Shown here piece after piece: positions 50,228-62,290 of a stretch of 64,000 bases of DNA. The notes under the pieces were generated by a model, which saw nothing but the letters and a program-made list of their open reading frames with translations, searched no databases and was not told the origin of the DNA. A program made the position numbers and the translations under genes. The DNA comes from Anas platyrhynchos. Its lineage: Eukaryota; Chordata; Aves; Anseriformes; Anatidae. The DNA is taken from assembly GCF_047663525.1 (NCBI RefSeq), contig NC_092588.1, forward strand, positions 91,571,501-91,635,500, given 5' to 3'. Numbering within the stretch: position 1 is the stretch's first letter; each line of letters opens with the position of its first letter.

Positions 50228-50853
50228 ACTGTCCCCATGGTGGCACGAGCAGTGGAAGTGAGCCAAGGAGACCAAGCATGGCGCAGAACAGCTAAAGCCT
50301 TGAGCCGGCAGTGTGCCCAGGTGGCCAAGAAGGCCAACGGCATCCTGGCTTGTGTCAGGAATAGTGTGGCCAGCAGGACCAGGGAGGTGATTGTCCCCCT
50401 GTGCTCTGGTGAGGCTGCACCTCGAGCACTGTGTAAAGTTTTGGGCCCCTCAGTACAGGAAGGACGTCAAGGCCCTGGAGTACGTCCAGAGAAGGGCAAC
50501 AAAGCTGGTGAGGAGCCTGGAACGCAAGTCCTGTGAGGAGCAGCTGAGGGAACTGGGGTTGTTCAGTCTGGAGAAGAGGAGGCTCAGGGGAGACCTTATT
50601 GCTCTCTACAGATACCTGAAAGGAAGGTGCAGGGAGCTGGTGGCTGGCCTCTTCTCACAGGTAACTAGTGATAGGACTAGAGGGAATGGCCTCAAGTTGC
50701 ACCAGGGGAGGTTCAGGTTGGAAATGAGGAGACATTTCTTCTCAGAAAGAGCAGTCAGGCATTGGGACGGGTTGCCAGGGAAGTGGTAGAGTCACCATCC
50801 CTCGGGGTGTTTAAGGAAAGGTTGGACGTGGTGCTTAGGGACATGATGTTGTA
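50228..50853 (+). mobile_element. CR1 LINE copy near the ELOVL2 promoter
   Basis: Sense CR1 ORF2 C-terminal region ([52 protein letters not shown]), open for about 132 codons from 50391, then a diverged 3' UTR ending near GACATGATGTT. The upstream limit is approximate, set where similarity to CR1 begins. It starts about 490 bases upstream of the ELOVL2 ATG, pointing away from it. Confidence 0.92.
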
Positions 50854-52087
50854 AGCCTCAGGTCTTTCCTGGTGGGTTCCTTGTTCATGTACTACTTTAC
50901 ATCTTGCATTTTCTTTGATCTAGACACAGAGATACTCCAAACGTGTTGACAAAGTCTGCCATCCCAGTGATGCTTGACTGCCAGAAGCCTCACGTGAAAG
51001 CATATCCTCATAAAACTTTTAGCCCATTTTTTGCAGACACAAGTTTGTTTGCTTGCGCTTCCAAATTCCGTTGTGTTAGTCTGTACTGAACTGCTATAAT
51101 TCCTGAGGGTTATCTGCTGGCCTTTTCTCTCATTAATGTTCTTGATCAGTTAATTCATTTGATTCTTTCGTTGTTACTACAGAACATCTTGGAATATTGA
51201 AAAGAAGAGCTTTTTGATATCCATTCCGTCCCCCAGAGAAGTTGCTACCTAAGCAGAAAGTTGTCCTCTTTGAAATTAGTATTTAGGTGCTGTTGAGCAA
51301 TGAGCAGTTCAGAAGGTGACTGGCAAAGAACCATGGTAATGACTCAATAAATTTGAATATTTCTTTATTGACCAAACAGGCTGGATTCAGTGTGTCAAGC
51401 CAAATCCAGCCCTAAGGATGGTAATACAAAACATTTTTTCTTTATTCCCACTTTTTTTTGTCTAAAACAGAAAGGAAATGGGTGTTCAGGTTTGGTAAAG
51501 ATGATCCATTCCTAATTTCTTGAGCTTCTTGTAACTGAAACATCATAATATCAATATAGTTTATTTCTATAGTAGCAACTTCCTTTGTTTGTTTGTGTGT
51601 TCTAAATCACAACAATTATTTCTCCAATGAAATCACAAATAGGGAGCAAACAGGATTTTGATGGCATTTAGAAGAATGTGTAATAGTACTATGGATATTT
51701 TAAAACCTATTTAATGTGCTGAATTTGGAGACTTAAGGGTTGTGTCAGGATTTTGAATCATCTGTTTAGTATGGAAGGTGATCCTGCACATGTTGTTGGA
51801 TCCCAGGCAGTGAGCACAGCAGACTTCTGCCAGGCATGTTAGCTTTGAGTGGTTGCTGAACATCATGTTCTGCTGAGAGGAAAGGCAGAAAAATAAGTCA
51901 ACATGTGGAGAACCAGAATTGCTTAGTTCAGTCTGACATTCCTCAGAAACAGGGAGAATAAGTAGAAGCAATTTAAGCAGCACTTCACTCTGGGACAATG
52001 CACACAACTGATGGTGAAATACTACAATTAGCTTGAGTCCTGCTGGTGCATGGATTGCTGCAGATTTGACCTTATCACAAGCTACCT

Positions 52088-52205
52088 AAGAATGGTTGAG
52101 GTGGGAAGGGGCCTTTGAAGGTCATCTGGTCCAACTCCTCTGCTCAAGCAGAGTCACCTAGAGCCAGTTACCCAGGGCTGTGTCCAGACAGGCTTTGAAT
52201 TTGTC
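52088..52205 (-). mobile_element. CR1 LINE 3' end fragment
   Basis: The plus strand reads GGTTGAGGTGGGAAGGGGCC, then ...TGGTCCAACTCCTCTGCTCAAGCAG and GTGTCCAGACAGGCTTTGAAT, an antisense CR1 3' terminus. Confidence 0.85.
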
Positions 52206-52432
52206 TGGGAAAGAAAAGTGAACTCAGACATGTCTCCCATTGCTAATCACTGCTCTTGCTCACAATCTCCTCCAAAACTTGGAATTTAAACTTAGGACTT
52301 GCCTGTTTCACAAAATTGTCTTCTCCGTAGTATCTGTACAACTCACTGGCCTCACTGGCTAAACGTCTTCTTTTCCTGAGAAGCTAACTGGAATGAAAGA
52401 GGTTCACTTCCTTATATTGTCAGTTTGTCATT

Positions 52433-52475
52433 GTTATTATTATTATTTTTTAAATTATTATTATTATTATTATTT
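52433..52475. repeat. (ATT)n microsatellite, interrupted
   Basis: TTATTATTATTATT, a T-rich interruption, then ATT units. Confidence 0.9.
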
Positions 52476-55105
52476 TGTTTCTGATTTTATTAACATAGGG
52501 CAATGGTTACATACCTAAATTTCTCAATTCTGCTACCGATGTTATGGGGAGTTACAAGGTTAATGTGATAGACTTTTGTTAACTCTCAGTGAATGCTTAA
52601 GATCTGTTGGTAATAAAGATGCATTGAATCAAATTTGAGTAATCACTCCTCTAAAGCTAACATTTGCAATTTCTTTGTATAATGTCATTTTCTGTGCTTT
52701 TAATTTTGAAACTAGAGCTGTTGTAGTATGACTAAGTATAAAACTAAACGTTGTCTTAAATTTCCAGATGTGGGCATGTAAAATAAAAAAAACCTAAGCC
52801 ACAGTAAACTTGTGGCTGCAGAAAATACTAATTTGAGCGATTGTGTAGCAGTGCTGATTTTATAATATTATGTTTTAGCACCCCCTTTCGGCACAAAGGG
52901 ACACTTGCAGGTATTTACTCAAACGCTTTGCTAAAGCTGAAATGCAATAGCAACACACCCAGGAAAAGTCCTTGGCTGCACTCATAGTTTACATACTTTA
53001 CATAGCTTAGTTTGGCATTTTATAAATCTCTGTAAATAGAATATTCTCATCCCTCTTATCATATTCATATTAATAATCCATTTTGATCATTTAAAACAGC
53101 CAAGAACTTGGCGAAGATTGATGGACCTGACCCAAAACTGAGGCTAAATACAAAAGACCATATTTAGATGCTCTGTCCATTGTCTACGTGTCTCCTGTGA
53201 GGAATCTGACGGTGCTAACATGCTCTGAGTTGTGACTGGAACTGAATTATTTCTCCTGCACATGCTAGCATTAGCATTATGGTAGCCTATAGAGGTCCCA
53301 GTTTGGGATTGTGGTCTTGCTGTGTTGAGACCTACTCCAGAAGGCAGGTCCTTCCTCAAAGAGCTTACAGCATAAAGCATCACGTTATCAAGGATAACCA
53401 CCACCAGGGAAAGGAGTGGATGCAATCTCTTCTCTGTACTCCTTCCCTGGGAAATAGTAATGCATTAATACCAAAAGAGAGGCAGCGGGGGGAAGGTCAT
53501 CACGTGTAGTCTGGATAGAAGAAAGGGCTACATTTTGCACCTTCTGCATGAACTATCATTACTTGGCCAGCTTCTTGGGTATTAGCAGTTGGCAGTCAAG
53601 CTTGTTTTGGTGACAGTACTTGGCATGGTTGCCAGTTACTTTCAAAGATATTGTATGTGCCAAGACAAGGATTAAAAAATTAGGACATGGCTGAACAAAA
53701 ACTGCCTGGATTACTTTAGTTTGTTCTTCTCGTGCATGCTCATTTTAATAAGTCTTATTTACATTAATAGCCTTTGGCAAGACTCCTACTTCATCAATGC
53801 ACTGTGTACGATAATAAACAAAAAGGAGGCCATGGATGATGCAAGGGTGTTAAAAACGAGAAAAGATAATCTTGTTAAAGTGGTTAAAATTCTTTTGGAG
53901 GACTAGAACACACTGCTTATATAACACAATTTCCATGTGATTATGGGTAGATCGTTTAAATATTTTTTCTACAGCTAGTCAAAGATTTTCTTCTTCCTTC
54001 TGCTGTTGCCTTAGGGTAATTGAATGTAGATTTGTCACAATGCTGAGCTCTGACAGCAGCAACTAACATAAGTGAAAGTTCTGCTTTGCTACACAGTTAT
54101 GAATCTGTGCTACAAATACATTAAATACAAGAGAAGCATTACATTTTCCACATGTACCAGCTGGAAAGGAAACCAAAAATGGCAGGTGCAAAAGCAGTTG
54201 ATATTTCAAACACCTGTTTCAGCCTCAGTCCTCTCCCTGGCTCATGGAGGATTAAAACATCCCTCCTCATTTTGCTACACAAACATGACCACCAGTTAAC
54301 TGACTGCTGTGAAACAACTGGTTAGTCTAGATGCATCAGCTCTCACACCCTTTAAATAAGGCTTGTACCTTCAGAATCTGGATTACTCTTCACTGCTACT
54401 GGTCTTTAGCTCTCTTATTTGCAACATTGCATGTCTGTGCTGCTCTGTGAAATTGCATCAAATACTCCTGCTTTGGCCTGCCCCATGGTCTGGTGTACTA
54501 ATTAGCAGAAGCACTCTAAGAGGTCTGCTCATTGGTCTTGGGCTACAGTTCCTATGCTGCATGATGACCTTGGCCAACCTTTTTTTTCTAACCCACAAAA
54601 CATACATCAATGCATAGATGGTCATGTGCACTGACAGAAAAGATATAAGAAGGTTGATCAGTGTTGAGCGTCATAGGAAAAAGTATTGAATGTACAATAT
54701 TGATAGTGCGCAGTGACCAAATGTTGCAAGGTGATGGATAAAAGATGGCAATGACTTTAATAAGTCATAAAGCTCATTATCAATATTTTTTTTTCCATCC
54801 TCTTCAGGGAACAGGTGAGACACGTTCAATTCTGCAACTCCATATTGCACATACACATGTAAGAAACTAGGTAGATCAAGCTTAGATTTGCATAAACAAC
54901 CTAATTTCTCAAATTTCAGAAATTAGAAACTTCACTGATTAGAAAAAATCATCACTTTCTTTTAATATACTTTCTTGTATTTGATTCCACAGACTTCTGA
55001 AACAAACAAACAATATCCGTATTGTAGCTCACTTATCCCAAACGCATCATCATCGGTATTGATACAAACTTCTGGCACATTAATATACATGTACGAACTG
55101 ATACA

Positions 55106-55500
55106 GAATCATAGAATCATTTAGGTTGGAAAAGAGCTCTGAAATCATCTAGTCCAACCTTTAACCTAGTACAGACAAGTCCACCACTAAACCATGTTAC
55201 TACGCTCCACATCTACACATTTCTTGAAAACCTCCAGGGATGGTGACTCAACCACTTCACTGGGCAGCCCATTCCAATTTTGCACAACCCTTTCAGTAAA
55301 GTAATTTCTCCTAATATCCAACCTAAACTTCCCCTGGCACAACTTGAGGCCATTTCCCCTCATCTTATCATTTGCTGCTTGAGATAAGAGCCCGAGCCTC
55401 ACCTTGCTACAACCTCCTTTAAGATAATTGTACAGTGTGACAAGGTCTCCCCTGAGCCTTCTTTTCTCAAAGCTAAACAACATCATCTCCTTGTAAGATG
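55106..55500 (-). mobile_element. CR1 LINE fragment, diverged
   Basis: It starts with AGAATCATAGAATCATTTAG and ...GTTGGAAAAGAGCTCTGAAATC on the plus strand (CR1 3' end in antisense). The minus strand keeps about 99 open codons with CR1 ORF2 text ([40 protein letters not shown]). Confidence 0.92.
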
Positions 55501-55889
55501 TAGCAGGGAAGATGCGTGCTTATTTAATTTAATTTTGTTCTGAAGAAAAGTCTAAGATAAAGTATATATAATGTTTCCATTTTATTTTTATTATTATTTA
55601 GATGGAATCTGCATATATGTTTCATTTTACACAATGTGTTCCACATGATCCACATGAAAGGTTTTATTTATTAGGAAACACGGGATAACAAAGACTATAT
55701 TCACCAAATGATTAGAGAAGGAAGTGTTTCTCCTGTTATCTCACAACTTGGTTAAAGTATAACATCCACAGTGTTACCCCTTGACTGTGCCTGTGAGGAT
55801 GTGAACTTGAATTTAACTGCTTCAACAATTATGCTACACAGTCTTTTTTATGTGCTTGTTGATGGCAATTTCAGTACTGCATTCATACT

Positions 55890-56420
55890 GGTCTCCAGCA
55901 ATCCCAGGCCACTGAGACCAGAGGGAAAGTGTGGAACATGGAAGACTTGCCGGCAGTAAAGGAGGACCATCTTAGGGAGCACTTCAACAAACTGGATATA
56001 CATAGGTCCATGGGGCCCGATAGGTTGTACCTATGAGTGCTGAGAGAGCTGGATGATGTCATTGTGAGGTAATTCTTAGTAATTCTTAGTTGTCTTTGAA
56101 ATGTACTAGTGACTGGGAGTGATTCCGGCAGACTGGAAGAGAGCATATGTCACTCCTATCTTCAGGGAGGAAGACCTAGAGAAATACAGGCCAGGCAGTC
56201 TTATCTCAAACCTTGGGAAGACGATGGAGAAAATCTTTGTGGAAGTGTCTCCACATACACGAAGGACAAGATGATCGTGAGTAGTTAGCATGGATTTAAG
56301 AACAGAGAATCATGTCTAATCGACCTGATAGCCTTCTACATAAGGTAGTTAGCCCAGTGGATGAGAGGAGAGTGTTATACTGGGCTGCATTAGGTAGAAC
56401 ATTTCTGGTAGGTCAGAGGA
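55890..56420 (+). mobile_element. CR1 LINE reverse-transcriptase-region fragment, decayed
   Basis: Sense similarity to the CR1 RT core: GTGCTGAGAGAGCTGGATGA, then GACTGGAAGAGAGCATATG, TCACTCCTATCTTCAGGGAG, AAATACAGGCCAGGCAGTCT and GGGAAGACGATGGAG. Stops and indels break the frame. It faces the neighbouring 55.1-55.5 kb CR1 in the opposite orientation, so they are separate insertions. Confidence 0.8.
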
Positions 56421-56656
56421 CGTAATGAGGTAATCCTGCTCAGCTAACCCTGTGGTTAGGACATGTGTGTACTGGGTGAGAAACCTTGTTGAAATTAGGC
56501 AGAAGGTGAAATGCTTCAGCTTCAATCATGATATTCTGAAAATTTTTGGATTGTATGTTCTCCTCAGATTTAAGCCAGTTATGATTCATGAAGCTTATTT
56601 GTTCTATTTACTCTTCATTTGCTTTGTGGGATAAAAAAAGTTTTTAAGTACATCAC

Positions 56657-56677
56657 TTTTTTTTTTTTTTTTTTTTT
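56657..56677. repeat. Poly-T run
   Basis: 21 T's. It may be an old retroposon tail; no body is recognised. Confidence 0.85.
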
Positions 56678-58430
56678 AACTAAATATGTAACAGCTGCTA
56701 GGTTGGACATTTCTCTCCTTTTGGTGGTTACTGTTCAACCTGAGAAGTCTTGTGGTTAGGAAGCTTTTCTGATATTCATGTCACGTTTTTCCTTTCTATA
56801 AGAGAATTAAATTTCTTGTAGTATAATTTGAGAGCACTTTAATTAACAGAAGATAAGTGATTTAGAACAGTTAGTATGAGCAACCAAAATATGGTATCTG
56901 CTTTGCCTTTTGAGCTAGTTCTTTTAAACTAAGAGCATTTACCATTTCAAGATGCCTTAAATTCAAGCCTGAAGACCCATCACATTCAAATTTAACATTC
57001 TGAAGAAACACACACTTAAACAAATACAATTAAGGATTTCCAAACTGAACATATGTTGATTAAAAGACCATCTTCCTGTGCAGTGTAATATGAGAAATTT
57101 AGTTGCTTCCTGTTTTCATTTTTATTGTGTAATATACTGCTTTGGATGGTATCACTGTTATAGATATTTATCACTCAAAAATGACTTCATTCCAAAATAG
57201 TTTTCCAAGATAATTTTTTCTTCAGTTATGGTTGCTGATGTGTTTCAGGGATGTGAATTAATTAACTACTATTACTAAACCGGTTTGGAACTGTAGGATA
57301 ATGTATATGAAATTTTTTAATAGACCCCAAATATGACAGCTACTTTACAGGAATGTGGCAATTCCATACCCAGAGAATGTACTCTCTGTGAAAACTAAAA
57401 AAAAATAGAGAAACACAGCACTGTAGCTAGGAGGGAACTTACTTATTTTTCAAAAGCGAATACAGTATCTGTTATTGCTTTGCTGTTTGTTTGCAATACA
57501 GAAGATACCTTGCATAAGTATGCATGTAACAACTGCTTAGGTTAGTATTAGAGTGACATTTAAAGATGTGGAGGCATTAACAAAGTACAAAGTTATTGAG
57601 AAGTATCAGAAAAGGTGTTTCAAGTGGAATTAAACTTGCAAGACATGATGAGTGGGTTAGGCAGAGTATTAAATAGGGCTTGGAATTATAGGAGAATAGT
57701 CTAAAATAAGAAGATGGAACTCTGGTCTGATTTGGTGAAGTGACAGCAAATTTCAGAATGTGAATGGAGGATTACAAGTGCAGGTAATTTTAGGTTACAG
57801 GTTTCCTGAAAGGAGGAGGCACATGACATACTCAACGAGCAAGAAAAGAAAGAACTTTAGCTTCACTTAGAAGGGGAGGTTTTAAAATCAACCATGTAAG
57901 AAACACAAAGGATAAGTGGATTAGCCTTCGACATCCCCCTGCAATGGTGACATCTTCATGGGCAGTCACAGCTCTGCTCTTGTGGATTTAAGCACACGTT
58001 TTCAGTAGTTTTAGGAACATCAGCCGGTGTCTCCCATGCTACAAGGGAAAGTCACAACCTTTTCTTTTCCAGTGCTAAAGGTGAAAGTGCTAAAGTCTGC
58101 ACCAGTGGGGCTGTATCGGTGAGGAGCGCAGCCTTTATCTCACGATTCCTGGCAGTTATCATTTCCTCGGATTTCCCTAGTGAGGGCAGGGCAGCTGCAG
58201 TGTTAGCACCACAGGTCCCGTGGAATTTGCACCCCCGCTGTAACGCGCACATCAAACAGCGGGAAGCCAGCACAGCGATGACAAAGTGAAGAAAAACGAC
58301 GGGCTCCCTCAGCGCGGGGGAAGAACTGCCTCCTCAGAGCCGCTGAGGCGCCGGACCCTTCTCGGGCGGCCATTACAGGCGCTGGCGCAGCGACACCATC
58401 CCGCGGCGGGGACAGGCGGCAGGGCGCGGG

Positions 58431-58450
58431 GCACGCTGGGACTTGTAGTC
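58431..58450 (-). promoter_or_regulatory. ZNF143/THAP11-type SBS element
   Basis: On the minus strand ACTACAAGTCCCAGCGTGC closely matches the known long motif ACTACAAYTCCCAGMRTGC. The position about 200 bases upstream of the SMIM13 ATG, in a CpG-island promoter, is typical for this element. Binding is inferred. Confidence 0.65.
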
Positions 58451-58649
58451 CGCGCCGCGCAGAGGCCTGCGCGCTCCTGCGGGAGCCGAACTCGGACTCC
58501 CGGTGAGCCCCGCGCGCCCCTCAGGGCCCGCCCCGCCTCTGCTCCGCGGAGCGGCGGGGGGCGACGCCGCCGCCGCCAGCTCGCGTGGGGCCCCCCCCGG
58601 CTCCGCCAGCCCTCGGAGCTGCCCTCCGCGCGGGGGGCGAGCGGGCAGC

Positions 58650-58725
58650 ATGTGGCAGAGCATCGGGCTGACCCTGCTGGTGATCGTGGCCACCCTGGCC
58701 TGCGTGCTGCTCTTCATGCTGTGCG
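58650..58725 (+). CDS. SMIM13: SMIM13, small integral membrane protein 13, coding exon 1 (partial gene)
   Basis: 76 bases encode MWQSIGLTLLVIVATLACVL then LFMLC and the first base of a Gly codon, followed by the donor GTGAGT. This matches the N-terminal membrane helix of human SMIM13 (MWHSVGLTLLVFVATLLIVL then LLMVCG). The start has A at -3. The human protein is about 91 residues; the remainder, beginning WYFVWHLF, is in a later exon. I did not find it between here and the window end, so it probably lies beyond 64000. The protein is a single-pass membrane protein of unknown biochemical function. It is divergent from ELOVL2, with about 8.9 kb between the start codons. Confidence 0.88.
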
Positions 58726-59409
58726 GTGAGTGGCCGCGGGGCGCGGGGAGGAAAATCCCTCCCGGACCTGTGCTGAGTGGGGGGGCCGGGGCGTCGGGAT
58801 GGGGGTTCAAAAAGCAGCCCCAGCATGCAGGGTAAGCGCCACCAAGCCCAGCTGCGGTGCAGACCTGTGAGATGTGAATCCACCCGGCGTCTGCTGCTCG
58901 GGGGGTTTATTTTTCTGAAAACCAAGGGGGGTGACCTGAAGGCTCAGCTGGCATCTAATGCTTTTGAAAAGAGTTGTGCTCAAAACTGCATCGCGAAAAG
59001 ATGTAGTAACGTCAAGGGGCTCGACAGTGAAACGGCAGGTGAAATCCAGTATTGACATCTGTGGAGTTACACCCCTGAGAACTGAGAGGTATGTGCATAC
59101 GTAAATCATGTGGAGAAGCTTAAGGGGTTCAGACTGAACTGTTACTATCCTGAACAGAGGATTAAATCAAGGCACTCAAAGAAACTTTCCGAAATACATT
59201 TAATTCATTGTAGAAACGACATAGGCAAATCAAATGTTAAGACATTTAATATAAAATAGAAAATGCCATTATATTGCTACAAGGACCTATCACGTGCCTG
59301 TATCTCAGTGTATTTCCATTACCTTATTTATAGAGAAAAAGATCTCCCAGATTATTTTTTTTAAAAGCATAGAACGGTGAGAGCTGTGCAGTGATTTCTG
59401 CATGAAGAG

Positions 59410-59640
59410 ATTCTAACTAGGTTAGAGCTGTCTAGCCTGGAAAACAGTTGAATGATGGAAGGTGATAGTTATAAAACTGAGTAGAGTGAAAAAGGTGAAC
59501 AGGGAATGGTTGTTCCATTTCCTTGTTACAGAGGAATTGGAGTATATAAAGGGAAATGATCAGGCTTAAAAAAGAAAGAAAAAAAAGGAGAAAGTATTAT
59601 TTTACACAAAGAAAGGGGAAAATGGTAAGCTCATGAAGAA
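59410..59640 (+). mobile_element. Old CR1-like LINE fragment
   Basis: Diverged sense text of the CR1 ORF2 C-terminal region: AGAGCTGTCTAGCCTGGAAA, TATAAAACTGAGTAGAGTG, AAAAGGTGAACAGGGAATGG, and later ATTATTTTACACAAAG. Internal A-rich expansions disrupt the frame. It is much older than the 13.3 and 50.3 kb copies. Confidence 0.65.
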
Positions 59641-61216
59641 TATTAAGAATATTTTTGATTCTAAAACTTATCTTTCTTCTATGAACTTTAAATGGTCCAT
59701 CAATGTGTTTAAGCCCTAGTACTAATGTTAAAAGGTAAGGGAACATCTGAAATACAGATTATTGGGGGTAGGTGAGGCACCTTGTAAGCTTTCCCTGCTC
59801 CTTTGCTCTTTTCTCCTGTATCCCTTCTTGTCCATTGTCACAGACTGAACAGTGACACAGGTGGATATCTGTTCTGAGATGGGTTTCTTGTCTTCAGTGG
59901 ATATTGTCTGGCCATCTTCTGTCTTTTGGAGGTGCAATGTATTTACTAGGCTTTCCGTGCTGTCAGAGTACACGTGAGAGATCATTAATGCTGAAGGCTA
60001 AGAATAACTTTACAACATACTGTTCAAAATCAGAAACATTTTCTCTAGGTGTTTCTGCTTTTGTCTCTGTATGACAAATGGTGTGAAGTGCTGAGGGATC
60101 TCTTTAACTTTGCCTGGTAACTTCTCTTTAGTACTTCCTTGCTTAAAAATAGCAAAAGTAGTTAATAACTTTATTTTTAAATGGCTTATAAATACTTATC
60201 AGTTTGGACTTCTGTATTCTACACTCAGATTTAATGAACACTGTGCTTCATCTGTCCTCTGTATCTTGTTTTTAACAGTATCAGAGTTTATAAATTGATT
60301 GCTAAAATGTGCCTAGATTTTAAAGGTAGTAAATGCAGGAATCTGCTGTTTATATAGGGTGCAGGTGTAACTGTTACCCTGACAGAAATGGCTGCTAGGT
60401 AAAGTTTGGTATGATTTATATAGCATTGGTAATGGTATTTTCCCAGTCCTACACAGCATTTACTAATCAGTTAGTACAAGGATACTTCTAGTTCTTGTGC
60501 CAAGACTGAAAACTATTTCAGGAAAAGTGGTATCAAGACCACTATTAGGAGAAATTAGTATAAACTACCTCCAATCAAATTATTTGTGCCTGTGGTAGGC
60601 AGCATCTTACCAACTTTTGTACTGAGGGGGTCTCTATTTGTAAAACGAGAGCCTGCCAGTCTCCCAAGGAGATGAGTGCTGTATGTATGCCAGGATACAA
60701 GTAAATGCTAGCCAGTGAGGCACACAAGTTAATGGACAAACTTGAGACAAGGATGACCGGATATAAGCTTGAGTAAGCTTAAGCTGATAAGAATATTTTA
60801 TAGCCATCTGATGAAAGGTATTTAACAGCCTCAGAAGACTGCCAGGGTCCAAAGACTGATGAGCTGTTACTTGTATTTTGAGTGGCTTGTAAAAGGACTC
60901 ATGGTGTGAATGCTTGCAGAGAAAAATCTACTAAAATATCCAGGAGATGTCCCAGGATTGCCTGAATTTATGTTGCTCATCACAGATGTGATGGGCTAAG
61001 CGCTATGAAAGCCTCCTATAATGTTAAATTTCCTTCCAGTTATTTTTTTTTTTTCTGAAGTGAAAAGATAAAATTCAATGCACAAACTGTCAGAAGTTAT
61101 TAGGACCAGTTCGTCAGCAATGTGAAAAGCAAATGATTATACCTGAATTTTGCATTTATGTCTATACAAGTACACTGAGTTAGTGACCTGAGTTCTTTTT
61201 CTGTTTAACGCTGCTG

Positions 61217-61560
61217 TGTGGGAGTATCGCCAGGGGGGTCGACAAGCCCCATGGTTGGTGATGTGATAACATGGGATTCCTGACGATGAAGCCATGAGGA
61301 ATGTAAACAAGCTAGAAAGAACAAAGAAAAGTGATTCACGAGACCCTTGCTGTCTCAAACAGCCTGTTCTCCAACCGTTAAGACTTGGAAGTGGCTAAAT
61401 GTTTGCTGTTACAGGGCAAAGTTGTTAACTAATGAGTAGCTAGTGGGAAAGTACCGCTTGTAGAGCTAATGGTATAACAAGGAAGCCTGTCCTCAATAAA
61501 AGTTACTGAAGTTACTGATCCCTAAAGAAACCCTGGTGTCTGTGTGGTCATTACGCCACA
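61217..61560 (+). mobile_element. Solo LTR of an endogenous retrovirus
   Basis: 344 bases beginning TGTGGGAGTATCGCC and ending ATTACGCCACA, so TG...CA with imperfect inverted ends. A TATA-like TATAAC is at 61473 and AATAAA at 61495. The flanking hexamers CTGCTG (61211-61216) and CTTCTG (61561-61566) could be a target-site duplication with one mismatch. It aligns along its length with the minus-strand LTR at 62873-63275 (shared blocks around CATGGTTG, GATAACAT, GGAAT-TAAA, TGTTCTCCA-CC-TTAAG, GTTTGCTGTT, GGTATAA and AGCCTG-CCTCAA). No internal sequence is attached. Confidence 0.75.
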
Positions 61561-62049
61561 CTTCTGGATGCTTGCAATTGCCATTTCCAATCCTAATCTG
61601 GAATTGTTAGGAAGCACTGAAGGCTTGCAGCTAGTGAAATCTATTTGTAAAACTGAGCACATCTGACATAAAAACCATTGAGAGACTACAAACATGTCTA
61701 GTTTTCAATTGCTCTTCTAAAAGTGGACCTAAGGTAACTTCCTTCCACTTTATAGCCATCTTTCCAGAGTTCCTTTCTCTGTTTTCTCTCGTGATCTCAT
61801 TGCTTTTGTGCGTTCCTTGTTGCTGGTAGGAATTTATGCACAGTGAAGGAGATAGATTGAGTTGAGACCTCGTTTATAACACCTGAGTTTTTTAATATTT
61901 ATAAAACAAATATTTCTAAAAGGTATAAAATGCAAGTAAACAGTGCTGGGTGTGCGGGGAGTCTATGCTCCACCAACACGCACACACAAACATCAAACAT
62001 TCTAAATATACAGAACATTGCTTTACGTACTAAACGCGAGTATGCCTAT

Positions 62050-62250
62050 ACATACGTACAATCAGGAAAGGTAACAAACAATCCTTTAGCTTCCATGACT
62101 TAATAAACTCGAGTACACCTAAACATATCAGAAAAGGTAACAAATCAGAAAGAAATCAGAAAAGGTAACAAACAATCCTTTAAGTTTCTCCATTTTCCAT
62201 TCCTTTTCTTGATTACTAACAAGTCTCCATTTTCCATTCCTTTTGAACAA
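62050..62250. repeat. Short direct repeats beside the gag-like fragment
   Basis: AAAGGTAACAAACAATCCTT occurs near 62068 and again at 62161, with a partial copy near 62137. TCTCCATTTTCCATTCCTTT is repeated at 62187 and 62224 with a 37-base period. This implies local tandem duplication in the ERV internal or adjacent region. Confidence 0.8.
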
Positions 62251-62290
62251 TATGTCTCGCTTTAAGTTGTCGAGCAACTCGGTCTTCGGG

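Larger units (their letters stand above)
49961..58289. other. Intergenic region between ELOVL2 and SMIM13
   Basis: Divergent intergenic DNA of about 8.3 kb between the two CpG islands. It contains CR1 pieces at 50228-50853, 52088-52205, 55106-55500 and 55890-56420, an ATT repeat at 52433-52475 and a T run at 56657-56677. No exon is recognised. Confidence 0.8.
58290..58800 (+). promoter_or_regulatory. SMIM13: CpG island at the SMIM13 promoter
   Basis: A sharp CpG-rich block (GGCGGCC, CGCGGCGGGG, GCGGCGGGGG runs) upstream of and across the SMIM13 start codon at 58650. No TATA box is seen, which fits a housekeeping-type promoter. It contains a ZNF143-type element at 58431-58450. Confidence 0.85.

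Noticed and set aside
50144-50789. Two overlapping plus-strand frames (130 and 132 codons) as host genes
   Set aside because: Both are frames of the CR1 copy at 50228-50853.
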